Below the pieces are notes generated by a model, which was not told where the DNA came from, did not search any database, and was given only the letters and a program-made list of their open reading frames with translations. DNA of 64,000 bases from F1-60-MAGs149 sp037133755 (GTDB lineage: Bacteria > Actinomycetota > Thermoleophilia > Gaiellales > F1-60-MAGs149). The position numbers and the translations under genes are program-made. Positions 1 through 8,559 of the stretch are shown here, one piece after another. The stretch spans positions 62,001 to 126,000 of the forward strand of contig JBAXNN010000004.1 of assembly GCA_037133755.1 (NCBI GenBank). Direction: 5' to 3'. Every line of letters starts with the position of its first letter. The stretch's first letter is position 1.

Positions 1-37
1 GTAGCCGCCATCCGGCTCCCTGACTAGTCTGGTGGGA

Positions 38-1327
38 GTGATCTCCCGCTACACGCGACCTGGGATGGGCGCCGTCTGGACAGACGAGCGACGACTTGGC
101 GCATGGCTGGAAGTCGAGCTTGCCGCGACCGACGCGCACGTGGCGCTTGGTGTGGTGCCGGCTGAGGACGCCGCCGCTATCCGCAAGGACGCTCGCGTTG
201 ATGTGGCCCGGGCCAAGGAGATCGAGGAGCGCACGCATCACGACGTGATCGCGTTCACCGAGACGATCGCCGAGCAGGTTGGGCCGCCCGCGCGCTGGTT
301 CCACTACGGGCTCACCTCGAGCGATGTGGTCGATACCGGGCTTGCGCTGCAGCTGCGCGACGCCGGCGCGATCCTGCTGCAGGGCCTCGAGGAGGCGCGC
401 GCCGCTGTTCTCAAGCGCGCGCTCGAGCACCGCGCCACGCCCTGCATGGGCCGCACCCACGGCGTGCATGCCGAGCCGACCACGTTCGGACTCAAGTTGC
501 TCGGCTGGGTGTTCGAGCTCGACCGCGCGCACGCGCGTCTCGCGCAGGCCGTCGACGGCGTGTCCGTCGGCAAGCTGTCGGGCGCGGTCGGGGCGTACGG
601 CAACATCGATCCGCAGGTCGAGGACCAGGTGCTCGCCGCGCTCGGCCTCGGCGTCGAGCCTGCGTCCACACAGGTCGTCTGCCGCGACCGCCACGCCGCG
701 TACCTCAGCGCCATCGCGATCGCGGGCGGCTCGCTCGACCGCTTCGCCACCGAGCTTCGGCACCTGCAGCGCAGCGAGGTGCGCGAGACGGAAGAGCCGT
801 TCGGCAAGGGGCAGAAGGGTTCGTCGGCGATGCCGCACAAGAAGAACCCGATCACGTGCGAGCGCATCTCCGGTCTGGCGCGCGTGCTGCGCGGCAACGC
901 CGTCGTCGGCATGGAGGACATGCCGCTCTGGCACGAGCGCGACATCTCGCACTCGTCGGCCGAGCGCGTCGTGCTCGCCGACTCGTCGATCCTGCTCGAC
1001 TACATGCTGGCCAAGTTCACGTGGGTGATCGAGGGCCTCGTCGTGCGCACCGAGCGCATGCGCCAGAACCTCGACGCCTCCCAGGGCCTGCCGTTCTCCG
1101 GCCGCGTGCTGCTCGCCCTTGTTGAAGCGGGCCTGTCCCGCGAGGATGCCTATGTGATCGCCCAGCGCAACGCGCTCCAGGCCTGGGAGACGGGTGAGCA
1201 CCTGCGCGACCTCGTGCTTGCCGACCCCGACGCCCAGCAGCTCGACGCGGCGGTGCTCGACAAGGCGTTCTCGCTCGACGAGGTGCTCGCCAGCACCGAG
1301 ATCCCGTTCGGACGGCTCGGCGCATGA
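38..1327 (+). CDS. purB: Adenylosuccinate lyase
   Basis: Splits SAICAR to AICAR and adenylosuccinate to AMP, each releasing fumarate, so it acts in both the eighth purine step and AMP formation. The protein starts ISRYTRPGMGAVW, the usual N-terminus of the family, carries the THGVHAEPTTFG segment with the catalytic His, and has the fumarate-lyase signature GSSAMPHKKNP near residue 265. Length, about 430 residues, is typical. GTG at 38 gives the family-like N-terminus MISRY; GTG at 32 adds two residues and cannot be excluded, and neither has a clear ribosome site. Only 31 bases precede it in the window, so its promoter and any upstream purine gene are out of view. It overlaps purC by four bases (ATGA). 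Confidence 0.96.
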   Translation: MISRYTRPGMGAVWTDERRLGAWLEVELAATDAHVALGVVPAEDAAAIRKDARVDVARAKEIEERTHHDVIAFTETIAEQVGPPARWFHYGLTSSDVVDTGLALQLRDAGAILLQGLEEARAAVLKRALEHRATPCMGRTHGVHAEPTTFGLKLLGWVFELDRAHARLAQAVDGVSVGKLSGAVGAYGNIDPQVEDQVLAALGLGVEPASTQVVCRDRHAAYLSAIAIAGGSLDRFATELRHLQRSEVRETEEPFGKGQKGSSAMPHKKNPITCERISGLARVLRGNAVVGMEDMPLWHERDISHSSAERVVLADSSILLDYMLAKFTWVIEGLVVRTERMRQNLDASQGLPFSGRVLLALVEAGLSREDAYVIAQRNALQAWETGEHLRDLVLADPDAQQLDAAVLDKAFSLDEVLASTEIPFGRLGA

Positions 1328-2232
1328 GCGCCGACCTCGAGAAGTACCTGATCGGGCGCGGCAAGGTCCGCGAGATCTACGACCTCGGCTCCGACGGGCT
1401 CCTGCTCGTGGCGAGCGACCGCATCAGCGCCTTCGACGTGATCATGCCCAACCCGATTCCCGATAAGGGACGCGTGCTGACGGGCATGACGCTGTTCTGG
1501 CTCGACCGCACCCGCGGCATCGTCCCGAACCATCTGCGCGGCGCCTGGCCGGGCGAGCTGCCCGACGAGGCGAGCGCGCCCGAGCTACGTGGCCGCGCGA
1601 TGCTCTGCGAGAAGCTGACGATGCTGCCGATCGAGTGTGTCGTGCGCGGCTACCTCGCCGGCTCTGGCTGGAAGGACTATCGCGCCGGCGGCGGCGAGGT
1701 CTCCGGGCACCGGCTGCCCGATGGGATGGAGGAGGCGCAGCAGCTGCCCACGCCGATCTTCACGCCCGCCACGAAGGCCGAGATGGGCGACCACGACGAG
1801 AACATCACCGTCGACCAGGCGCGCAACCTGATCGGCGCAGAGGAGTTCGCAGCCGTCGAAGCCGCCTCGATCGCGCTCTACGAGCACGCTGCCGCGCACG
1901 CCCGCGAGCGCGGCATCATCCTCGCCGACACGAAGTTCGAGTTCGGCTACGACGCCGACGGTCGCCTCGTGCTGGGCGACGAGGTGATGACGCCCGACTC
2001 GTCGCGCTGGTGGCCTGTTGATGGCTACCGCACGGGCATCTCGCCACCGTCGTACGACAAGCAGTACGTGCGCGACTACCTCGAGACGCTCGACTGGGAC
2101 AAGACCGCGCCGGGCCCCGAGCTGCCCGACGATGTGGTGCGCGGCACGGCCAATCGCTACCGCGAGGCCTACGAAGCCCTGACCGATTCGAGCTTCGACG
2201 ACTATCTCGACAAGATGGAGGTGGAACGGTGA
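1324..2232 (+). CDS. purC: Phosphoribosylaminoimidazole-succinocarboxamide synthase
   Basis: Joins CAIR and aspartate with ATP to make SAICAR, the substrate of the PurB encoded just upstream. The sequence has the N-terminal GKVREIYDL nucleotide-binding strand, SDRISAFDVIMPNPIPDKG, and the KLTMLPIECVVRGYLAGSGWKDY core that defines the family. At 302 residues it is of the longer yeast Ade1-like type rather than the 240-residue Bacillus form. Start ATG overlaps the purB stop (ATGA) and its own stop overlaps the GTG of purS, so translation is probably coupled along the operon. Confidence 0.96.
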   Translation: MSADLEKYLIGRGKVREIYDLGSDGLLLVASDRISAFDVIMPNPIPDKGRVLTGMTLFWLDRTRGIVPNHLRGAWPGELPDEASAPELRGRAMLCEKLTMLPIECVVRGYLAGSGWKDYRAGGGEVSGHRLPDGMEEAQQLPTPIFTPATKAEMGDHDENITVDQARNLIGAEEFAAVEAASIALYEHAAAHARERGIILADTKFEFGYDADGRLVLGDEVMTPDSSRWWPVDGYRTGISPPSYDKQYVRDYLETLDWDKTAPGPELPDDVVRGTANRYREAYEALTDSSFDDYLDKMEVER

Positions 2233-2465
2233 GAGTCACCGTCCTTGTGCGGCCCAAGCAGGGCATTCGCGATCCCCAGGGCGAGGCCATCGGCCGCTCC
2301 CTCAACGGCCTTGGCTACGGCGTCTCCGCCGTCCACGCCGGCAAGATCTTCGACCTCGATGTCGACACCGACGATGCGGCCGAGGCCAAGCGCATCGGCG
2401 AGGAGGCCGCCGCCAAGGTGCTCTCCAACGATCTGATCGAGGGCTTCGAGGTGATCGTTGGCTAA
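2229..2465 (+). CDS. purS: FGAM synthase subunit PurS
   Basis: Small structural subunit of the three-part formylglycinamidine ribonucleotide synthase (PurL-PurQ-PurS), which bridges the amidotransferase and the synthase. The 78-residue protein has the typical opening VTVLVRPKQGIRDPQGEAI, a Gly-rich G-Y-G-V turn and the closing LSNDLIEGFEV. Start is GTG in a GTGA overlap with purC; the end overlaps the purQ start by eight bases. PurS implies that the organism uses the split small-PurL system, which fits the short PurL encoded 4 kb downstream. Confidence 0.94.
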   Translation: MRVTVLVRPKQGIRDPQGEAIGRSLNGLGYGVSAVHAGKIFDLDVDTDDAAEAKRIGEEAAAKVLSNDLIEGFEVIVG

Positions 2466-3111
2466 GGTCGGCGTCATCACGTTCCTCGGCTCGCTCGACG
2501 ATCGCGACGCGCTGCGCGCGGTCTCGACGGTCGGCGGTACGCCCGTGCCGCTCTGGCACGGCGACACCGATCTCAAGGGCGTCGACGCGATCCTGCTGCC
2601 CGGTGGCTTCTCCTATGGCGACCACCTGCGCTGCGGTGCGCTTGCGCGCTTCGCGCCGATTATGAGCGCTGTCGCCGAGTTCGCTGCGGCGGGCGGTCCG
2701 GTGCTTGGCATCTGCAACGGCTTTCAGATTCTCTGCGAGGCCGACCTGCTGCCCGGCATCCTCACGCCCAACCACGGCCAGCGCTTCATCTGCCGCGACG
2801 TGGACCTTGTCGTCCAGACGGAATCGCCGTGGATCGGCAACCGCCCGGTCGGCGAGTCGATCACCGTGCCCGTCAAGCACGGCGACGGCGCGTGGTTCCA
2901 CCCGCAGGAGGGGCTCGCCGAGCTCGAAGCCAACGGGCAGATCCTGCTGCGCTACAGCGAGGACATCAACGGCGCCACCGATCGCATCGCGTGCATCACC
3001 AACGCCGCGGGCAACATCTGCGGTCTGATGCCGCATCCGGAGCACGCGGTCGACCCGCTGCTGGGCTCGATCGACGGGCAGTTGCTCGTCGGCCGGCTCA
3101 TCGCCGCCTAA
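2458..3111 (+). CDS. purQ: FGAM synthase glutaminase subunit PurQ
   Basis: Class I glutamine amidotransferase that hydrolyses glutamine and passes ammonia to PurL. The nucleophile cysteine lies in LGICNGFQILCEADLLPG, and the His and Glu of the triad are in MPHPEHAVDP near the C-terminus. The 217-residue length is normal. Start is TTG at 2458 inside the end of purS, an 8-base overlap that argues for coupled, near-equimolar synthesis of the two subunits. Unlike the common purSQL order, purL does not follow directly; a Rieske/reductase pair and two minus-strand genes lie between. Confidence 0.95.
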   Translation: MAKVGVITFLGSLDDRDALRAVSTVGGTPVPLWHGDTDLKGVDAILLPGGFSYGDHLRCGALARFAPIMSAVAEFAAAGGPVLGICNGFQILCEADLLPGILTPNHGQRFICRDVDLVVQTESPWIGNRPVGESITVPVKHGDGAWFHPQEGLAELEANGQILLRYSEDINGATDRIACITNAAGNICGLMPHPEHAVDPLLGSIDGQLLVGRLIAA

Positions 3112-3179
3112 TCTTCCGCGCAGAGCGTTCTCATCGACAGCCCCCACGATGGGGACACATCACGACAAGGAGTTCCCCG

Positions 3180-3491
3180 ATGGCACAGGTCTCGATTGGC
3201 TCGTTGAGCGATTTTCCCGAAGGCACGCCCACGTTCGCCGAAGCCGACGGCACACGCCTCTGCATCGTGCGCGTTGGCGACAAGGTCCACGCGATCTGCG
3301 ACGACTGCCCGCACGCCGAGGCGTCGCTGAGCGAGGGCGACTTCCTCGCCGATGACATGGCCGTCGAGTGCCCACTGCACGGCAGCGCGTTCAACCTCGA
3401 GTCGGGCGATCCCGACGCGCCGCCCGCCACGGAGGCCGTGCAGGTCTTCGCCGTGACGGTTGACGGCGACGACGTTCTCGTCGAGGTCTAA
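3180..3491 (+). CDS. Rieske-type [2Fe-2S] ferredoxin
   Basis: Small soluble electron carrier of 103 residues. The cluster ligands are C43 and H45 (CPH) and C64 and H67 (CPLH), separated by 18 residues, as in the ferredoxin components of bacterial dioxygenases and NirD-like proteins. No signal or membrane segment is present, so it is cytoplasmic. A good ribosome site (AAGGAG) lies 7 bases before the ATG. Only 4 bases separate its stop from the reductase that follows, so the two form an electron-transfer pair. Its terminal acceptor is not visible here; a Rieske oxygenase is encoded 50 kb away at 53,065, but any link is a guess. Confidence 0.9.
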   Translation: MAQVSIGSLSDFPEGTPTFAEADGTRLCIVRVGDKVHAICDDCPHAEASLSEGDFLADDMAVECPLHGSAFNLESGDPDAPPATEAVQVFAVTVDGDDVLVEV

Positions 3492-3495
3492 GCAG

Positions 3496-4725
3496 ATGCC
3501 GATCGCGCTGATCGTCGGTGGTGGCATGGCCGGTCGTGCCGCTGCGGTGACGCTGAGGCGCGTCGGATACCAGGGCGAGATCGTGCTCGTTGGCGAGGAG
3601 TCGACGCCGCCGTACGACCGCCCACCGCTGTCCAAGTCGGTCATCGTCGGCACGGCCGACCTCGACAAGGTGATCAAGCCGCCGCTCGAGACGTACGCCG
3701 AGGACGGCATCGAGCTGCGCCTCGGCGTGGCCGTCACGGCCGCCGATGCCGATGCCAGGACGGCCACCCTGTCCGACGGTTCCGAGATCGCGTGGGACGC
3801 GCTCGTCATTGCGACGGGCTGCGCACCGCGTGAGGTGCCGATCCCGGGCCTCGACAAGCCGGGCGTTTTCCGCATCACACGGATTGACGAGGCGCTGGCG
3901 ATTCAGGAGGTGCTGGCCTCGGGGCCGAAGCGCCTCGCGATCATCGGCGGGGGCTTCATCGGCATGGAGGCCGCGACCGCCGCGGTTGCCCACGGCCACA
4001 CTGCCACCGTCATCGAGGCCGCACCCGAGCCGATGTCCCGGCCGCTGGGCCTCACCGTCGCCGAGCGCGTGCTGCAGTGGGCAACCGACCGCGGCGTCGA
4101 GGTGCTTGCGGGTGTCGGCGTGGAGGAGGTGCTCGGCGACGATCGCGCCTCGGGCGTGCGGCTCGCGACGGGCGACATCATCGATGCCGACCTCGTGATC
4201 TGCGCGATTGGGCAGGTGCCGCGGCTCGACTTAGCCCGCATGCTCGGCTGCGCGGAGGACGCGGGCGGGATTCAGGTTGACGCATCCATGCAAACGAGCG
4301 TGGCGGGCGTCTACGCCGTCGGCGATATTGCCGCCTTCCCCTCCCAGTGGGCAGATGAGGATCGCATTCGCATCGAGCATGCGGCGGTCGCGATCGGCCA
4401 TGGCCAGACCGCGGCGGAGCACATCGCCACCGGTGAGGGCCTCTTTGAGGACCTGCCGTCGTTCTGGTCCGACCAGGGCGACATCACGCTCAACATGGTC
4501 GGCGTGGCGCGGCCCGACGACGAGATCATCTGGCGGGGAGATCAGGCACTGCCCGCCTGCACCGCGTTCTACCTGCGCGAGGGGAAGCTGCGCGCGGCAA
4601 TGTCGGTCAGCGACATGAAGACCCTGCGCGGTGTGCGCAAGCTCTTCGCCGCGGGCGTCTCGCCCACGGCCGAGCAGCTGGCCGATCCTGACGTGGATCT
4701 CGCTGCGCTCGCCGCTGCGGGCTAG
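3496..4725 (+). CDS. FAD/NAD(P)-dependent ferredoxin reductase
   Basis: Flavoprotein of 409 residues that should pass electrons from NAD(P)H to the Rieske ferredoxin encoded 4 bases upstream. It starts with an FAD dinucleotide-binding motif (LIVGGGMAGRAAA), has a second Rossmann motif for NAD(P)H near residue 150 (AIIGGGFIGMEAA) and the late FAD motif YAVGDIAAFPS. This architecture is that of putidaredoxin, rhodocoxin and biphenyl-dioxygenase ferredoxin reductases. I chose ATG 3496 because the longer in-frame start would overlap the ferredoxin gene and add residues the family does not have. Confidence 0.92.
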   Translation: MPIALIVGGGMAGRAAAVTLRRVGYQGEIVLVGEESTPPYDRPPLSKSVIVGTADLDKVIKPPLETYAEDGIELRLGVAVTAADADARTATLSDGSEIAWDALVIATGCAPREVPIPGLDKPGVFRITRIDEALAIQEVLASGPKRLAIIGGGFIGMEAATAAVAHGHTATVIEAAPEPMSRPLGLTVAERVLQWATDRGVEVLAGVGVEEVLGDDRASGVRLATGDIIDADLVICAIGQVPRLDLARMLGCAEDAGGIQVDASMQTSVAGVYAVGDIAAFPSQWADEDRIRIEHAAVAIGHGQTAAEHIATGEGLFEDLPSFWSDQGDITLNMVGVARPDDEIIWRGDQALPACTAFYLREGKLRAAMSVSDMKTLRGVRKLFAAGVSPTAEQLADPDVDLAALAAAG

Positions 4726-4770
4726 GACTTCCGTCGACGAGCCCGTGCGGCGCGGCGGGTCGCCGTTCGG

Positions 4771-4882
4771 GTGCGGATGCTCCAAAGGGGTCAGACCCGT
4801 ATGGAGCATCAGCGGCGTCGTCGGTCTGCCGAGATCCGTAGGTATGCTCCATACGGGTCTGACCCCTTTGGAGCATCCGCAC
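4771..4882. repeat. REP-like double palindrome, copy I
   Basis: Two perfectly complementary 39-base arms (4771-4809 and 4844-4882) are separated by 34 bases. Each arm can also fold alone: ATGCTCCA pairs with TGGAGCAT, enclosing GGGTC-A-GACCC. The unit can therefore form one long cruciform or two separate hairpins, as in doublet REP elements. The AAAGGGGTCAGAC core also occurs in copy II (36,806), and AAAGGGGTC in copy III (38,452). It lies between the convergent reductase and PAC2 genes, where it could also stop transcription. Confidence 0.85.
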
Positions 4883-4956
4883 TAGATCGCCGTTCGGATG
4901 CACGGCTGCGGCCGTGCGTCGCGCGGGCTCGCAGGCGGATCCGCCAGGCGCGGCGC

Positions 4957-5904
4957 CTACCCGTCGTCGCGCTGCTTGCGCAGGAACTCCTGCAGCTCGG
5001 CCTCGAGCTCGTCTGCGCTGGGGAGGTTCTCCGAGGTGATCTCGTCGAGGGTCATGGCGCTCTCCTCACGCTCCTCGTCGTCGTCCTCGTAGTCCTCGTC
5101 GTCTTCATCCTCGTCGTCGTAGTCATCGCCGTGGTCGAGGCGATCCTCGAGGTCGGTGACGTACGAGCGCATCTCGGCGTCCTTCTCGACGACGCGAGCA
5201 ATCTGGCGATCGAACTCGGCGGAGGCCGTCTCGAGCTCGGTCGGCGAGAGGTCGCACTCGATGATCGGCTCGAGCGCGTTGATCAGCGCCAGCGCAGCCG
5301 TCGGGTTCGGGTTGCCCCCGAGGTAATGCGGGACGGCAGCCCACAAGCTGGCCGACGGGATGCCAGCCTTGCCGAGGTCGTCGTGCAGCACGCCGACGAT
5401 GCCCGTCGGGCCTTCGTAGCGCACGGGCTCGAGGTCGAAGCGGTCGATCAGGCTGGGATCGTGTGCGGCGCCGGAGACCGGGATGTCGCGCGTGTGCGGC
5501 GTGTCGGCGAGCAGGCCGCCGAGGGTCACGGCGAGCGTGCACCCAAGGTCCTTCGCCAGTGCGCTGATCGAACGGCTGAACTCGCGCCACCGGAAGTTCG
5601 GCTCGACGCCGATCACGAGGATGATGTCGCGCTCGCCGTTCGGCAGCTTGGCGTGGAAGAACTCCGTCTCGGGCCAGGTGATCTGGCGGACGTGGCCGTC
5701 CTCGACGGTGACCTGCGGGCGCGTCTGCTGGTAGTCCACGAAGCCATCCGAGTCGATCTCACCGAACTTCTCGGCCTCGAGGTTGTTCTTCAGGAACGCT
5801 GCTGCGATCGTCGCCGCCGTGCCGCCGTCGTTCCAGCCGCGGAACGCCGCGATCAGAATCGGGTCGCGAAGCGTCGGGCGGAAGGTCAGCTGGATCGGGC
5901 CCAC
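4957..5904 (-). CDS. PAC2 family protein
   Basis: Protein of 315 residues in the PAC2 (proteasome-assembly-chaperone 2-like) family found widely in actinobacteria. The N-terminus contains the hallmark LIAAFRGWNDGGTAAT, followed by FVDYQQTRP and the segment GLLADTPHTRDIPVSG. The C-terminal tail near residues 255-285 is extremely acidic, almost only Asp and Glu, then a helical end. The bacterial family's biochemical role is not settled; the name comes from eukaryotic proteasome assembly factors. It stands alone on the minus strand inside the purine region. Confidence 0.85.
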   Translation of the reverse strand: MGPIQLTFRPTLRDPILIAAFRGWNDGGTAATIAAAFLKNNLEAEKFGEIDSDGFVDYQQTRPQVTVEDGHVRQITWPETEFFHAKLPNGERDIILVIGVEPNFRWREFSRSISALAKDLGCTLAVTLGGLLADTPHTRDIPVSGAAHDPSLIDRFDLEPVRYEGPTGIVGVLHDDLGKAGIPSASLWAAVPHYLGGNPNPTAALALINALEPIIECDLSPTELETASAEFDRQIARVVEKDAEMRSYVTDLEDRLDHGDDYDDEDEDDEDYEDDDEEREESAMTLDEITSENLPSADELEAELQEFLRKQRDDG

Positions 5905-5956
5905 AACCGAACACTACGCGGAAGGGCGGCGCGGTGGCGACAGCGCCACCGACTCG

Positions 5957-6220
5957 TCACCGTGGCGGCTTCGGTGGGCGCTTGGGCAGCTGCGCCCAGA
6001 GGTCCTCGGGCAGGCTCACGGGCCCGCGGATCATGCGGCCGTTGCGGCGGTAGCCCATGCGCACGAAGCGCGTGCCGTCGGCGCGTTCGAGCGACTGAAT
6101 GGCGATGTCGCCCGTGGCGGGATCGCCGGGGAGGACCTGCTCGGCGAGGAGGACCGCGCGCCCACCGGGCACGGCGATCGTGGGGCGGGCGGGGAGGGGA
6201 GAGGAAGTGGAGGTACTCAT
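5957..6220 (-). CDS. Hypothetical protein
   Basis: An 87-residue protein I do not recognise. It has a Ser/Pro-rich start, a middle with hydrophobic strands (RAVLLAEQVLPGDPATGDIAIQ) and a basic Pro-rich end (KRPPKPPR). No signal peptide or membrane segment is evident. The ATG at 6220 has AGAGG 8 bases upstream, which decides the start over a longer version. It ends 52 bases from the start of the PAC2 gene and probably shares a transcript with it. Confidence 0.55.
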   Translation of the reverse strand: MSTSTSSPLPARPTIAVPGGRAVLLAEQVLPGDPATGDIAIQSLERADGTRFVRMGYRRNGRMIRGPVSLPEDLWAQLPKRPPKPPR

Positions 6221-6346
6221 GCCCCGATCCTCTGCGAACGGTGCACACGGGCGAGCGACAGATCCCGGCCGCTTCATGACGGAGGCGCGCGGGTGGCGCG
6301 CGAACCGTCAATGCCGGCAGGTGCCTCCGCTAGTGTTGGTCAACGC

Positions 6347-8557
6347 GTGAACCACGTCTCCGACCCCTCGCTGCATCGCCAACTCGGGCTGACGGATGAC
6401 GAGTACGCGCAGATCGTCGTCCTGATGGGACGCGAGCCGAATCACTTCGAACTGGCCGTGTTCTCGCTGCTCTGGAGTGAGCACTGCGGCTACAAGCATT
6501 CGCGCGCCGTGCTGCGCCGCTTTCCGACCGATGGCCCCGCCGTGTTGCAGGGTCCGGGCGAGAACGCGGGCGTCGTCGATGTCGGTGACGGACTCGGCGT
6601 GGCGTTCAAGGTCGAGAGCCATAATCACCCGTCCGCGGTCGAGCCCTTCCAGGGCGCTGCGACGGGCGTTGGCGGCATCCTCCGCGACGTCTTCGCGATG
6701 GGCGCACGCCCGATCGCCGTGCTCGACTCGCTGCGTTTCGGCGATCCCGCCACCGAGCGCACGCGCCGCCTGCTCGATGGCGCCGTGCGGGGCATCGGCC
6801 ACTACGGCAACTGCGTCGGCGTCGCCAATATCGGCGGCGAGGTGCGATTCGATCCGGGCTACGAGCAATCGTGCCTGGTCAACGCCATGTGCATCGGCGT
6901 TCTCAAGGCGTCCGATCTCAAGAGCGCAACGGCCGCCGGCATCGGCAACCTCGTCGTGCTCTTCGGCGCGCGCACCGGCCGCGACGGCATCGGCGGCGCG
7001 TCCGTCCTGGCCTCGCAAGACATCGACGCGGGCGGCGACGATAAGCGCCCGACCGTCCAGATCGGCGATCCCTACATGGAGAAGCGCCTGATCGAGACCT
7101 CGCTCGAACTCGTGCGCGACGACGTCCTCGTGGGTCTGCAGGACCTCGGTGCCGCGGGCCTGGCCTCGTCGGCGTCGGAGATGGCGTCGCGTGGCCCGGT
7201 CGGCGTCAAGCTCGACCTCGCCAAGGTGCCGCTGCGCGAGGCCGACATGGAGGCGTTCGAGATCATGATCTCGGAGTCGCAGGAGCGCATGCTCGCCTGC
7301 GTCGAGCCGAGTCGCCTCGCCGAGGTGCAGGCGCTGTGTGCCCGTTGGGAGCTCGAGTGCTCGGTCATTGGCGAGGTCGTCGAGGGCGATCACCTGATCT
7401 GCACGATGGGCGACACCGTGGTCGGCGACATTCCGGTTGCCGCGCTTGTCGATGACTGCCCTCGCTACACGCTGGATCCGCAGCGCCCGGCGCGTCTCGA
7501 CACCGAGCCCGTCGACGTTGCCTCGCTCCCCGCGATGGGCGATGCCTCGCAGCTCCTCGAGCAGCTGCTCGCGCTGCCCAACATCGCCTCCAAGGCCGCC
7601 ATCTTCCAGCAGTACGACCAGATCGTCGGTGGCGGCACGGTCATCCGCCCGGGCGCCGACGCTGGCGTGATCCGCCTGCCCGGCTCGAAGCGCGCGGTCG
7701 CTGCTGCGCTCGACGGCAGCGGTCGCCGCACCTGGCTCGATCCGCGGCGTGGTGGTCGCCAGGCCGTCGCCGAGGCTGCGCGCAACGTCGCCTGCACCGG
7801 CGGGCGCCCGCTCGCCATCACCAACTGCCTCAACTTCGGCAATCCCGAGAAGGGCGAGACGCCGTACATGTTCGTCGAGGCCGTCGAGGGCATGGCCGAG
7901 GCCTGCGAGGCGCTGCAGGCGCCCGTCGTCTCCGGCAACGTGTCGCTCTACAACGAGCACTCAGGCGGTCCGATCCCGCCGTCGCCGATCGTCGGGTGCG
8001 TCGGGCTGATCGAGGACGCCGGCAAGAGCATTGGCGCCGCTCCGAGGAATGGCGCATCGATCGTGCTGCTCGGTGATGCCGCGCCCGCTGTGGACGGCTC
8101 CGAGTATCAGGCCGAGCTGCTCGGCGGCGTTGCCGGCCGCATCCCCGAGATCGACCTCGCTGCCGAAGCGCGCCTCATCGACGTGCTCGTCGAGGCCGCC
8201 GCCGCCGGTATCAGCCACGCCGCGCACGACGCGGCCGAGGGCGGTATCGCCGTCGCGGCCGCCGAGATGGCGATCGCCGGCAAGGTCGGCATCGGCATCG
8301 AGCTGCCGCCGCTGGCCGAGCGCGACGACATCACGCTGTTCGGCGAGGCCGGCAACGGCCACGTCCTCGTTGCCACCGACGACGCCGACGCGCTGCTCGC
8401 GCTGGCCGCCAAGCACGACGTGCCCGCGCTGCTCGTCGGCACCGCTGGGGGAGACGCCATCCGCGTCGCCGTCGGCCCGACTGTCGCCGAGCTGCCGCTC
8501 GCCGCTGCGGTCGCCTCCTGGTCGGCGACGATGCCCGCGCTGATCGGGGCGGCCTAG
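6347..8557 (+). CDS. purL: FGAM synthase subunit PurL (small form)
   Basis: ATP-dependent synthase subunit converting FGAR to FGAM with ammonia supplied by PurQ. At 736 residues it is the small, Bacillus-type PurL that needs separate PurS and PurQ, both encoded at 2.2-3.1 kb. Visible motifs include LLWSEHCGYKHS, FKVESHNHPSAVEPF with GAATGVGGILRD, and in the second half NCLNFGNPEKGE and VSGNVSLYNE. GTG 6347 fits the family N-terminus; a longer open frame upstream has no homologous content. Only two bases separate it from purF. Confidence 0.96.
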   Translation: MNHVSDPSLHRQLGLTDDEYAQIVVLMGREPNHFELAVFSLLWSEHCGYKHSRAVLRRFPTDGPAVLQGPGENAGVVDVGDGLGVAFKVESHNHPSAVEPFQGAATGVGGILRDVFAMGARPIAVLDSLRFGDPATERTRRLLDGAVRGIGHYGNCVGVANIGGEVRFDPGYEQSCLVNAMCIGVLKASDLKSATAAGIGNLVVLFGARTGRDGIGGASVLASQDIDAGGDDKRPTVQIGDPYMEKRLIETSLELVRDDVLVGLQDLGAAGLASSASEMASRGPVGVKLDLAKVPLREADMEAFEIMISESQERMLACVEPSRLAEVQALCARWELECSVIGEVVEGDHLICTMGDTVVGDIPVAALVDDCPRYTLDPQRPARLDTEPVDVASLPAMGDASQLLEQLLALPNIASKAAIFQQYDQIVGGGTVIRPGADAGVIRLPGSKRAVAAALDGSGRRTWLDPRRGGRQAVAEAARNVACTGGRPLAITNCLNFGNPEKGETPYMFVEAVEGMAEACEALQAPVVSGNVSLYNEHSGGPIPPSPIVGCVGLIEDAGKSIGAAPRNGASIVLLGDAAPAVDGSEYQAELLGGVAGRIPEIDLAAEARLIDVLVEAAAAGISHAAHDAAEGGIAVAAAEMAIAGKVGIGIELPPLAERDDITLFGEAGNGHVLVATDDADALLALAAKHDVPALLVGTAGGDAIRVAVGPTVAELPLAAAVASWSATMPALIGAA

Positions 8558-8559
8558 CC

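Noticed and set aside
1..37. A gene upstream of purB
   Set aside because: Only 37 bases are available; no readable gene end can be supported.
4771..6279. A 502-codon plus-strand frame through the REP-like repeat and PAC2 gene
   Set aside because: It starts inside the palindrome and is antisense to the PAC2 gene; its composition is that of a shadow.
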